DNA of 28,849 nt, from NCBI GenBank assembly GCA_964443385.1, contig CAYUCO010000052.1:1-28849 (forward strand), in the 5' to 3' direction. Under the pieces are notes generated by a model. The model was given only the letters and a program-made list of their open reading frames with translations, did no database searches and was not told where the DNA came from. Of the stretch, positions 1 to 6,675 are shown one piece after another (position 1 is the stretch's first letter; the number at the start of each line of letters is the position of its first letter). The DNA is from VFHP01 sp964443385 (GTDB lineage Bacteria > Chloroflexota > Dehalococcoidia > Lucifugimonadales > UBA2985). A program made the position numbers and the translations under genes.

Positions 1-617
1 CCTGATGAACCGGTACCAACTATTCCCACTGATTTACCAGAAAGATCAACATTTTCGTGTGGCCATCTTCCAGTTAAATACCAATCACCTTTGAAAGAAT
101 CCAATCCTGCAAATTTCGGTTTGTTTATCGCAGAAATGGAACCGGTAGCCATAATGCAGTATTTTGACTCGAATTGATTACCTGAACTGGTAACCACATA
201 CCAACTTTTGCTTTCTTCTAAGTATGTAGCGGACATGACCCTCTGACCAAATCTTATATATCTTTTTAGATCAAATCTATCTGCAACGTGATTTGCATAC
301 TCTAGTATTTCTGGTTGAGTAGAATACTTACTGGACCATTCCCATTCTTGTTGCAGTTCGTCGGAAAAGCCATAAGAATATTCCAGGCTTGGAACATCGC
401 ATCTGGCACCAGGGTACCTGTTCCAATACCACGTGCCGCCAACCCCGTCTGCCTCCTCAACCACAAGAACATCGTATCCAGCATCTTTGAGCATTTTCAG
501 AATATACATCCCTGCGAAACCGGCACCAACTACCAGCACATCTACTTTTTCGGTTTTTGTTTTATCCAAATCACCTATAGGAGAGAAGTCCAAATTGCCT
601 GAAAACTTACCGGGCAT
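1..617 (-). CDS. Baeyer-Villiger-type flavin monooxygenase, N-terminal part (cut by window edge)
   Basis: About 205 N-terminal residues are present; the C-terminal part lies beyond base 1. Family members are FAD-containing, NADPH-dependent monooxygenases that insert oxygen next to a ketone carbonyl. Visible motifs: the FAD-binding GAGFAG at residues 31-36 followed by an acidic strand end (VVEE), the GGTWYWNRYPGARCD block at 60-74, ATGS at 157-160, and the start of the NADPH-binding GTGSSG at 201-206. The class fingerprint F-x-G-x3-H-x3-W-P is present at 175-186 except that the histidine is Leu181. The start is ATG at 617 with GGAGG about 9 bases upstream. Family assignment is confident; whether it does Baeyer-Villiger chemistry is not, because of the missing histidine. 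It is followed upstream by an AT-rich 186-base gap and no operon partner is visible. Confidence 0.9.
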   Translation of the reverse strand, partial: MPGKFSGNLDFSPIGDLDKTKTEKVDVLVVGAGFAGMYILKMLKDAGYDVLVVEEADGVGGTWYWNRYPGARCDVPSLEYSYGFSDELQQEWEWSSKYSTQPEILEYANHVADRFDLKRYIRFGQRVMSATYLEESKSWYVVTSSGNQFESKYCIMATGSISAINKPKFAGLDSFKGDWYLTGRWPHENVDLSGKSVGIVGTGSS

Positions 618-647
618 AACAAATACCTCCATTTAGTTATTCGCAGT

Positions 648-711
648 TCCGACTAATTGATCAGTAGAGTAGCATAACCGATAACTTTGTTATGAATATG
701 TATCCGACTAA
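648..711. repeat. 9-bp direct repeat upstream of the monooxygenase
   Basis: TCCGACTAA occurs at 648-656 and again at 703-711, 55 bases apart, in the AT-rich leader of the monooxygenase gene. The spacing is about five helical turns, so the copies would face the same side of the DNA, as for paired regulator sites. This is only a pattern; chance occurrence cannot be excluded. The remainder of 618-803 shows no gene and no clear hairpin terminator. Confidence 0.3.
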
Positions 712-803
712 ATAACATAATTAACAACAAATATTATATTATTAGATTGCAATCATAGCAACTTTTAATGTAAGAGAGCATGACCATATAAATTATTTTT
801 ATA

Positions 804-1136
804 CTACCCCCTCATAAGAGTCCATTTCAGTAGAACCCACCACCCTACAACAGGAATAAAAACCAGCAATATATACCAACCAGATTTATTTATATCATGC
901 ATACGCCTAACACCAACACATAAAGAAGGCAAAAGAGTCGCGGTCCCAACAATACCTGATGTTAAACCAACTAAAAGAGGTAAGAAAAAAGTACCTGTTA
1001 CAATGTCTAACAATATAGCAATGGACATTATAGAGGATCGGAATAAAACCCAATACCAAAATTCTGACCGCGCAGCCCTGCCGGAAAAATTACCATAGTT
1101 TTTGAATGTAAATAGGACAGAAATCCAAAACCTCAA
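804..1136 (-). CDS. DUF805 family membrane protein
   Basis: A 110-residue protein with the DUF805 pattern: N-terminal F-x-G-R-A-x-R-x-E-F-W-Y-W (FSGRAARSEFWYW, residues ~17-29), hydrophobic helices in the middle, R-R-M-H-D at ~77-81 followed by the SGWYILL helix, and a last helix ending in a basic tail. About four membrane helices are expected in the cytoplasmic membrane. The function of the family is unknown. The start is TTG at 1136, supported by GGAG seven bases upstream; no in-frame ATG exists near it. It is divergent from the glutaredoxin-like gene, and the two share a 108-base regulatory gap. Confidence 0.8.
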   Translation of the reverse strand: MRFWISVLFTFKNYGNFSGRAARSEFWYWVLFRSSIMSIAILLDIVTGTFFLPLLVGLTSGIVGTATLLPSLCVGVRRMHDINKSGWYILLVFIPVVGWWVLLKWTLMRG

Positions 1137-1157
1137 AACAATGCTCCAAAACCGGCG

Positions 1158-1214
1158 TTGATTTGTAAATACTAGTTCGTATATATTATGCTCCGTACAT
1201 GAGATTTACTAGTT
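1158..1214 (+). promoter_or_regulatory. Candidate promoter/operator between DUF805 and glutaredoxin genes
   Basis: On the plus strand TTGATT (1158-1163) lies 16 bases before TATATA (1180-1185), with TATTAT overlapping just downstream. The octamer TACTAGTT, containing the palindrome ACTAGT, occurs at 1170-1177 (within the spacer) and at 1207-1214 (downstream of the expected start point). That placement is typical of a repressor operator, but no regulator gene is next to it. Inference from sequence pattern only. Confidence 0.35.
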
Positions 1215-1244
1215 AGATCCTAATTTAAGGCAGGATTAATAAAT

Positions 1245-1478
1245 ATGATAGAAATATATGGCACTCGTTGGTGTGGAGATTGTTCCAGGTCAAAGAGACT
1301 AATGGATAAGTATTCTGTTACCTACAATTGGACCGATATAGATGAACATCCAGAGTTTCAGGATCTGGTCAAATCTATTAACAACGGGCGAAATGTAGTA
1401 CCTACTATCGTCTTCCCTGACGGGTCTTCTTTGAGTGAGCCAAGCGATTCAGAGTTGATGAAAAAGCTAGGTCTTTAA
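1245..1478 (+). CDS. Glutaredoxin-like thiol-disulfide oxidoreductase
   Basis: A 77-residue single thioredoxin-fold domain of glutaredoxin/mycoredoxin size. The redox motif is W-C-G-D-C at residues 9-13, right after the first beta strand (IEIYGTR), and the cis-proline loop is VVPTIVF at ~51-57 followed by DGS. Proteins of this type reduce mixed disulfides using glutathione or another low-molecular-weight thiol; which thiol is used here cannot be read. The start is ATG at 1245 with AGGA about 9 bases upstream. The stop codon shares a 4-base convergent overlap with the stop of the protease gene on the other strand. Close actinobacterial-type members are called mycoredoxin or NrdH-like; the CGDC motif does not decide between them. 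Confidence 0.85.
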   Translation: MIEIYGTRWCGDCSRSKRLMDKYSVTYNWTDIDEHPEFQDLVKSINNGRNVVPTIVFPDGSSLSEPSDSELMKKLGL

Positions 1479-2710
1479 CCTATCTCCTTGATAGTATTTA
1501 TTCTGTCCAATAAAGGTGGATGAGAGTAGTTTAGTATCACAAAAAACGGATGTGGTGAAAGATTAGACAAATTCTTTTCTGCCAATTTCTTCAGCCCCTC
1601 AATCAGATTATTTCTGTCGTCTGTTGTTGCTACTGCCCATTGATCTGCTTCGTATTCGTGTTTTCTGGAAACGGCCGCCATAATTGGGCCAATAATCAGA
1701 TTGATCGGAGTAATCAAGAGACCAAAAAATAGTAGGCTAGCATAAATAGACGTCTCTTCCATAAAGAACGCATCAAACAAGTCTTTGTTCTCTATGAAGA
1801 GAGAAAGAACAAAGCAATATATTCCAGTATGCAAAATTCCTATCAGTACACCCGAAATAATATGTCTTTTTTTATTATGACCAACTTCATGTGCGATCAC
1901 GGACACGATCTCGGAAGTAGTCAATTGATCTATAAGTGTATCAAAAAGAGCAATTCGTTTAGTCTTACCAAAACCCGCGAAGAATGCATTCGAATGGGCA
2001 CTTCGCCGTGATCCATCTATAACGTATATATTGCCAAATGTAAAATTCACTTTACCAGCATAATCAACTATAGCATCTCTTAACCCACCTTCATCCAGTG
2101 GCGTGAATTTATTGAATATGGGCATTATCCACACGGGAGCTATAACTTGAATAAATAATGTAGCCAGAGTTAGGAACAGGAATACATATAACCACGCTAA
2201 ATCACCAGCATACTCAAAGAAATACAATACTCCTGCAAAAAGTGGAATGCCGATGGCAGCAGAAACTAAAGCTCCCTTTAATGTATCAATTATATAAGTA
2301 CCGTAGGTCGTTTTATTAAATCCAAAACGCTCTTCAATGACAAAGGTTCCGTAAAGGCTAAACGGGAGTTTTAACAGGCTGATTAACAAGATTCCAATGC
2401 CTACAAAAATTATCCCGGTAATTATCATATTGAAACCGAGTTCCCTTACCGCTTGATCTATATAATTGTACCCTCCACTGAACCAAACAACAAACAAAAT
2501 CATCAGATCAAAAACTTCTGTAAATAAACCGAACCTCGATCGAACTCTGGTGTATTCTTGAGACCTTTGATATTCGTCAGCATCGAAAACGTCTTCCAAT
2601 CCTACTGGCGGAGATGTTTTTAAGGAACGTAAATTCAATATGACCGACAGAGATCCAAGTAAAAACTCCGCCAGTACAGCTATCAAAATTATCCAAAAAA
2701 TAATGTTCAT
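1475..2710 (-). CDS. M48 family metallopeptidase, Ste24/CAAX prenyl protease type
   Basis: A 411-residue integral membrane zinc protease. The first ~190 residues hold several long hydrophobic helices and the Ste24-specific block ERFGFNKTT (127-135). The zinc site H-E-x-x-H is at 274-278 (AHEVGHNKKRH), and the third ligand is expected in RKHEYEAD (349-356). Two further helices lie between these. In eukaryotes Ste24 trims prenylated CAAX proteins; in bacteria the relatives are thought to act in membrane-protein quality control. Start ATG 2710 is preceded by AAGGG. The length matches full-length Ste24 homologues. It is the last gene of a minus-strand run after an aldo/keto reductase and a small membrane protein. 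Confidence 0.92.
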   Translation of the reverse strand: MNIIFWIILIAVLAEFLLGSLSVILNLRSLKTSPPVGLEDVFDADEYQRSQEYTRVRSRFGLFTEVFDLMILFVVWFSGGYNYIDQAVRELGFNMIITGIIFVGIGILLISLLKLPFSLYGTFVIEERFGFNKTTYGTYIIDTLKGALVSAAIGIPLFAGVLYFFEYAGDLAWLYVFLFLTLATLFIQVIAPVWIMPIFNKFTPLDEGGLRDAIVDYAGKVNFTFGNIYVIDGSRRSAHSNAFFAGFGKTKRIALFDTLIDQLTTSEIVSVIAHEVGHNKKRHIISGVLIGILHTGIYCFVLSLFIENKDLFDAFFMEETSIYASLLFFGLLITPINLIIGPIMAAVSRKHEYEADQWAVATTDDRNNLIEGLKKLAEKNLSNLSPHPFFVILNYSHPPLLDRINTIKEIG

Positions 2711-2759
2711 ATTTTACCCTTACCCGTGTACCAACCAATCAACCTATAAGTTCACTACA

Positions 2760-2909
2760 CTAGGTCATTTGCCGAATAAAGTCTATCATCGTGAATAATG
2801 CACCTAAAGATGTAAATCCAATTGCAATAAAAAAGAAAAAAGCAAAGACCATAAAAATTAGACAGCCACAAGTTACACTGGGTCTTCTTTTATTGACTCT
2901 ATTTTCCAT
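2760..2909 (-). CDS. Small single-helix membrane protein (49 aa)
   Basis: This reading frame of 49 codons fills the gap between the aldo/keto reductase (18 bases upstream) and the Ste24-like protease (49 bases downstream) on the same strand. The N-terminus is basic (MENRVNKRRPS), followed by a Cys pair (CGC, 15-17) and a strongly hydrophobic stretch rich in Phe and Ile (about residues 18-40), then a short tail IDFIRQMT. This predicts one membrane helix. The ribosome site is weak (GAGAG close to the ATG). Its position and hydrophobic pattern support a real gene, but no family is recognised and chance cannot be ruled out. Confidence 0.5.
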   Translation of the reverse strand: MENRVNKRRPSVTCGCLIFMVFAFFFFIAIGFTSLGALFTMIDFIRQMT

Positions 2910-2927
2910 AGACTCTCATAGTGTTAA

Positions 2928-3917
2928 CTAGACAGCCTGTTCCGTTTCCACGTGTGTCGAAACACCTTCTTCTGAAAACACCTCATCTATTTCTTGCCGG
3001 ATTTCATCCTCCAAAACCCATTCTATCGCTGCCACATTTTCCTTGAGTTCCCATTCATTCCTTACTCCGACCAAACCCACAGAAACCGCTGGATGTCCAG
3101 TAGTCCATGCAATCGCCAATTGTGCCACAGATTTCTCGTAACGCCTAGCAATTTCTTTCAACCGATCCACAACTTTTAACTCCTTAGCAAATTCCTCTTC
3201 CTGAAATAATGGCAATCTGAAAGCCAATCCGCTATGACGCCAGTCTCCCCCTTCAAAAGTAGTCTCAGGAGTGAACACTCCAGACAGCAAGCCATACGCC
3301 AGTGTCCCATAGGCCATGAACCCTATGTTGTTATCCAAACAATGGTCTAAGACTTTAGACTCCATTCTCCTGTCAAACATGTTATATCCAACCTGGTTAG
3401 TAGTAATGTGTCCATAGTGTTCACATTCGTCCATCATATCGGTTGAAAAATTCGAAACACCGTAGTATCGAATTTTCCCATCTTTCTTCAGCTTTTCCAG
3501 AGCACCTACGGTTTCCTCAAAGGGTGTCTCGTGGTCTGGCCAGTGTATTAGCAGCAAATCCAAAAAGTCAGTATCCAGTCTGCGAAGGCATCCTTCAGTT
3601 CGTTCAATAACGTGACCATATTGGGAATTTCTACCTAAAATTTTTCCGCTGTCATCATACTGAAACCCCACTTTACTGACTAAAACAATTTCTTTCCTCT
3701 TATTACCCATCGCTTTGGAAAGTAGTTCTTCTGAAAGATATGGACCATAGACTTCAGCAGTATCAAAAAGTGTGATGCCGTAATCGATTGCAGTATTCAC
3801 AGCAACGCTGGCCTCTTTTACGTCAATGTATCCGTACTGCTTAGTACTCATTTCCCATGTGCCAAATCCTATGGCTGACGTAAAAAGATCACTGTCACCA
3901 ATACGTCTTTGTTCCAT
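2928..3917 (-). CDS. Aldo/keto reductase
   Basis: A 329-residue NADPH-dependent oxidoreductase of the (beta/alpha)8 barrel AKR superfamily. The catalytic tetrad is visible: Asp52 and Tyr57 (FDTAEVYG), Lys82 (LVSKVG) and His125 (LLIHWPD). The signature GVSNF follows at ~154-158 and the cofactor-binding C-terminal part contains VGLVGVRN. The length is normal. Start ATG 3917 is preceded by a purine-rich AAGGGGGAAG site. The substrate cannot be inferred; such enzymes reduce aldehydes, ketones or sugars. It is the first gene of a minus-strand run with the 49-aa membrane protein and the Ste24-like protease and is divergent from the chromate transporter. It is a different subfamily from the second reductase at 16681-17583. 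Confidence 0.93.
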   Translation of the reverse strand: MEQRRIGDSDLFTSAIGFGTWEMSTKQYGYIDVKEASVAVNTAIDYGITLFDTAEVYGPYLSEELLSKAMGNKRKEIVLVSKVGFQYDDSGKILGRNSQYGHVIERTEGCLRRLDTDFLDLLLIHWPDHETPFEETVGALEKLKKDGKIRYYGVSNFSTDMMDECEHYGHITTNQVGYNMFDRRMESKVLDHCLDNNIGFMAYGTLAYGLLSGVFTPETTFEGGDWRHSGLAFRLPLFQEEEFAKELKVVDRLKEIARRYEKSVAQLAIAWTTGHPAVSVGLVGVRNEWELKENVAAIEWVLEDEIRQEIDEVFSEEGVSTHVETEQAV

Positions 3918-4025
3918 TGCTTCCCCCTTACCTTAATTTTGTAAGACAGGTTTACTAATAACGAATATAATTGTATAAAATGTAATCCTATTTATACATA
4001 CTTCATTTATAAATTGTACATCAAT
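3918..4025. promoter_or_regulatory. Divergent intergenic region between aldo/keto reductase and ChrA genes
   Basis: A 108-base AT-rich gap between two divergent genes. On the plus strand TATAAT lies at 3966-3971 and TATAAAT at 4008-4014. The second is only 11 bases from the likely ATG of chrA, which has no visible ribosome-binding site, so a leaderless or very short leader transcript is possible. No good -35 element accompanies either box. Assignment is weak. Confidence 0.35.
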
Positions 4026-5228
4026 ATGAGTTTAACTAGACGTTTACTAGAAATCCTATCTGTGGCCACCAAATTAGGAGTAACATCCTTTGGCGGACCA
4101 ATAGCTCACTTAGGCTATTTCAGGGATGAATATGTTAGGAAACGAGGTTGGTTAAGCGAAGAAAAATACGCCGGCATAATCTCCTTATGCCAAGTTTTAC
4201 CTGGTCCAACTAGCAGCCAGGTTGGAATAATGATAGGCATGCACAGAGCTGGCATATCTGGGGGTATAGTTGCCTGGATAGGATTCACCTTACCCTCTAC
4301 CATAGCTTTGTTAGCATTTGCGATGGGTGTAAACAATCTGGCCGGTCTTCAAGATTCCGGATGGTTACATGGCCTAAAGATTTTGGCAGTTGCCATAGTT
4401 GCAATGGCTGTTTGGGGAATGTTTAAAACAATATGCACAACTAAAGCCACCACTACAGTGGCGGTTATATCAGCGACGGCAATACTAATCTTGTCTATAC
4501 CAATGATACAAATTGCTGTCATTTCATCGGGTGCACTGATTGGGTATCTGTTCCTCAAACCAACAATTCAATATTCTTCTGATACCAATGAATTTTCAAT
4601 TAACAAGAAGCTCTCCATTATATCTTTACTACTTTTTGTTTGTCTTATAATAGCCTTTCCACTGCTCAGCAACACAATATCGAACCCATTCTTAGAAGTA
4701 TCAGACAAGTTCTTTAGAACTGGTTCTCTGGTCTTTGGTGGAGGACATGTTGTACTTCCTTTACTACAGAACGAAGTAGTAACGCCTGGTCTAGTTTCCC
4801 AAGATGCATTCTTAGCAGGCTATGCTGCGGCTCAAGCTATACCTGGTCCGCTGTTTACTTTTGCAGCGTACTTGGGAACCGCTATGCCATCGTTTAATAA
4901 CCCGCCTCTAATAGGATTGTTATGCTTAACAATGATATTTATTCCATCATTTCTATTAATAATAGGTATAATTCCATTTTGGGATACACTGAACAGCAAG
5001 GTCTGGTTTAGAGGTCCACTTGTCGGCATAAATGCTTCTGTAGTAGGACTGCTGATGGCAGCGCTTTATGACCCTATCTGGGTAAGCGCTGTGGGAAATA
5101 ACACAGATGTTGCTACAGTAGCAGGGCTGATTTGCATCGTGTCTATATGGAAGTGTCCGGTTTGGATAGTTGTATTGATTGCGTCGGCTCTAGGTGAGAT
5201 ATTTTCAAGAAACTTATTGCCTATATAG
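4026..5228 (+). CDS. chrA: Chromate transporter ChrA-like, two-domain CHR family
   Basis: A 400-residue membrane protein with the two homologous CHR halves of the long-chain family. The first half carries KLGVTSFGGP near the N-terminus and QVLPGPTSSQ (about residues 58-67); the second carries the equivalent VFGGGHVVLPLL and QAIPGPLFTFAAYLG. Roughly ten to twelve helices are expected in the cytoplasmic membrane. Family members export chromate by proton-coupled antiport; some act on other oxyanions or have unknown substrates, so chromate resistance is family knowledge only. I chose ATG 4026 over the in-frame TTG at 4014 because family members start just before the SFGG helix; neither start has a clear ribosome site. 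Convergent with the NTF2-like gene. Confidence 0.9.
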   Translation: MSLTRRLLEILSVATKLGVTSFGGPIAHLGYFRDEYVRKRGWLSEEKYAGIISLCQVLPGPTSSQVGIMIGMHRAGISGGIVAWIGFTLPSTIALLAFAMGVNNLAGLQDSGWLHGLKILAVAIVAMAVWGMFKTICTTKATTTVAVISATAILILSIPMIQIAVISSGALIGYLFLKPTIQYSSDTNEFSINKKLSIISLLLFVCLIIAFPLLSNTISNPFLEVSDKFFRTGSLVFGGGHVVLPLLQNEVVTPGLVSQDAFLAGYAAAQAIPGPLFTFAAYLGTAMPSFNNPPLIGLLCLTMIFIPSFLLIIGIIPFWDTLNSKVWFRGPLVGINASVVGLLMAALYDPIWVSAVGNNTDVATVAGLICIVSIWKCPVWIVVLIASALGEIFSRNLLPI

Positions 5229-5272
5229 CTTATAGTTCATCGGGATGTAATGAATTGCTAACTGGCAACCGC

Positions 5273-5680
5273 TCATCCTCCCACTACAGTCACGGATAAA
5301 AATGATGACCTGAATTGTGTGCCCCATCTGCCATTTATTTTAGTAAATATCCACAATGTATCAAACCCATGATATTCTGTATTATCTTCATGTTGTCGAG
5401 ATTGTCTTATTATCAAATGAACCTTTTCGGGCCCAGCCTGAGCTGCATGGATAGACAAAGTCGAAGTATGATGCCAATTTTCTTCTTGCAATCTAACATT
5501 TATAGCAGGCTGCGAATCACGAAAATCATCAGCAGTTTCTATTCTGGCAAAACTATTTTGGCCATCTAATCGAACATGTGGGAAATGCATCTCCAGTATC
5601 TGTTTCTCAACGTCTCCTTCATTCCAAGCATCGTTCCATCTATGGAAAGAGTCTATTGCTTCCTGTACTGAATCAGACAT
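5273..5680 (-). CDS. NTF2/SnoaL-like fold protein
   Basis: A 135-residue protein with the size and pattern of the NTF2-like superfamily: an N-terminal helix with FHRWNDAWNEGD (12-23), later strands with THSTL-type and HLIIRQSRQ segments, and a C-terminal strand W-x-F-x-K-x-x-G-R-W (WIFTKINGRWGTQ). Members include ring cyclases, dehydratases, ketosteroid isomerases and non-catalytic binding proteins, so the activity is not defined. Start ATG 5680 has GGAGG eight bases upstream. It is the last of four minus-strand genes after a ceramidase-like protein, an SDR and a 31-aa microprotein, suggesting a part in the same small-molecule or lipid conversion. Confidence 0.75.
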   Translation of the reverse strand: MSDSVQEAIDSFHRWNDAWNEGDVEKQILEMHFPHVRLDGQNSFARIETADDFRDSQPAINVRLQEENWHHTSTLSIHAAQAGPEKVHLIIRQSRQHEDNTEYHGFDTLWIFTKINGRWGTQFRSSFLSVTVVGG

Positions 5681-5729
5681 GATAAAACCTCCGCATAATT
5701 TAAATTAAATTATTTTCCATGGGTGTAGG

Positions 5730-5825
5730 CTACTTGTCCTTGTTCTTTCTTCGATTAAGAATCTTCACTGCAAGAGGTACCAAACAAAAACCCACAACGA
5801 ACCACAATATCACTTCTGTAGACAT
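5730..5825 (-). CDS. 31-aa membrane microprotein
   Basis: A 31-codon frame between the SDR gene (29 bases upstream) and the NTF2-like gene (49 bases downstream). It starts with ATG at 5825, preceded by AGGGAG at good distance. The product begins MSTEVILWFVVGFCLVP, forming one membrane helix (about residues 5-21), and ends in a strongly basic tail (KILNRRKNKDK). This N-out/C-in layout is typical of small inner-membrane proteins that bind a larger partner or tail-anchor-like peptides. No homologue is recognised. The good ribosome site, operon position and charge pattern all argue that it is translated. Confidence 0.65.
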   Translation of the reverse strand: MSTEVILWFVVGFCLVPLAVKILNRRKNKDK

Positions 5826-5854
5826 AAAAAACTCCCTATATAAAGTTTGCTTAA

Positions 5855-6646
5855 CTAGATAGACCCAGAAGTCCCTCCATCTATGTTAATTGATGTTCCA
5901 GTCAGATAGCTGGCACGGTCAGAAGCCAGGAAACATATAACATCACCTGCTTCGTTAGGTTCTCCCACTCTCCCTAATGGAATATTCTGGGCTCTCTGAC
6001 CATAAAAAGCATCAATTGTCATGGATGGATCTTCAGTTCTTATTTGAGCAGCACGTCTCTCATGCTGGCCTGCTTTAACTGTGCCGATACAAACGGTATT
6101 AACTAGAATATTATGTTTAGCAAGATCCTTTGATAAAGCTTTTGTAAGCGCAATACCAGCGGCTCGTGTAACGGAAGTCGGCACAGAATTCGGACCTGGT
6201 TGTTTCCCTCCAAGATTTGTCACGTTAATAATTCTTCCGCCCCCTACCTCTTTCATATGAGGTATAGCTAATCTAGAAAATCGAATTGCAGCGTAAAACT
6301 TCAAATCCATATCATTCCGCCAGGCTTCATCGTCTACTGTTTCAAAATTACCTCCTGCAGAGGTTCCAGCATTATTAACAACTATATCCAATCTTCCAAA
6401 TGCAGCTATCGTGCTTTGAATTGCTTTTTCGATCTGTTCTGGATCTCTAACATCCGCAGATATTGTCAACACATTTGAACCAGTGATGTCAGATATTTCC
6501 TTGGCAGCATCATCTAAGGTTTGTTGGGTACGAGCACATATTACTACCTTGGCCCCCTCGTTAGCCATGCTTATGGCCGTTGCCTTACCGATGCCCTCGC
6601 TGCCACCTGTTACGATAGCCACCTTATCTTTTAAACCTAAATCCAT
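5855..6646 (-). CDS. SDR-family protein with altered catalytic residues
   Basis: A 263-residue classical short-chain dehydrogenase/reductase fold. The cofactor site TGGSEGIG (14-21), an ADVRDPE segment after beta-4-type strands, and NNAG (~91-94) are intact, so NAD(P) binding is likely. At the active site the usual Ser is in INVTN (Thr/Asn instead of Ser-Ser) and the Y-x-x-x-K motif reads T-S-V-T-R, replacing both Tyr and Lys. The C-terminal part, with CFLASDRASYLTGTSINIDGG, is normal. It may therefore not be a standard oxidoreductase; related SDRs with this P-T-S-V-x-R-A-A pattern do occur in other bacteria as far as I recall. Start ATG 6646 has a strong GGAGGTGGG site. It lies 29 bases after the ceramidase-like gene and 29 bases before the microprotein. 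Confidence 0.9.
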   Translation of the reverse strand: MDLGLKDKVAIVTGGSEGIGKATAISMANEGAKVVICARTQQTLDDAAKEISDITGSNVLTISADVRDPEQIEKAIQSTIAAFGRLDIVVNNAGTSAGGNFETVDDEAWRNDMDLKFYAAIRFSRLAIPHMKEVGGGRIINVTNLGGKQPGPNSVPTSVTRAAGIALTKALSKDLAKHNILVNTVCIGTVKAGQHERRAAQIRTEDPSMTIDAFYGQRAQNIPLGRVGEPNEAGDVICFLASDRASYLTGTSINIDGGTSGSI

Positions 6647-6675
6647 TTAACCCACCTCCTAATTAGTTGTCATAC

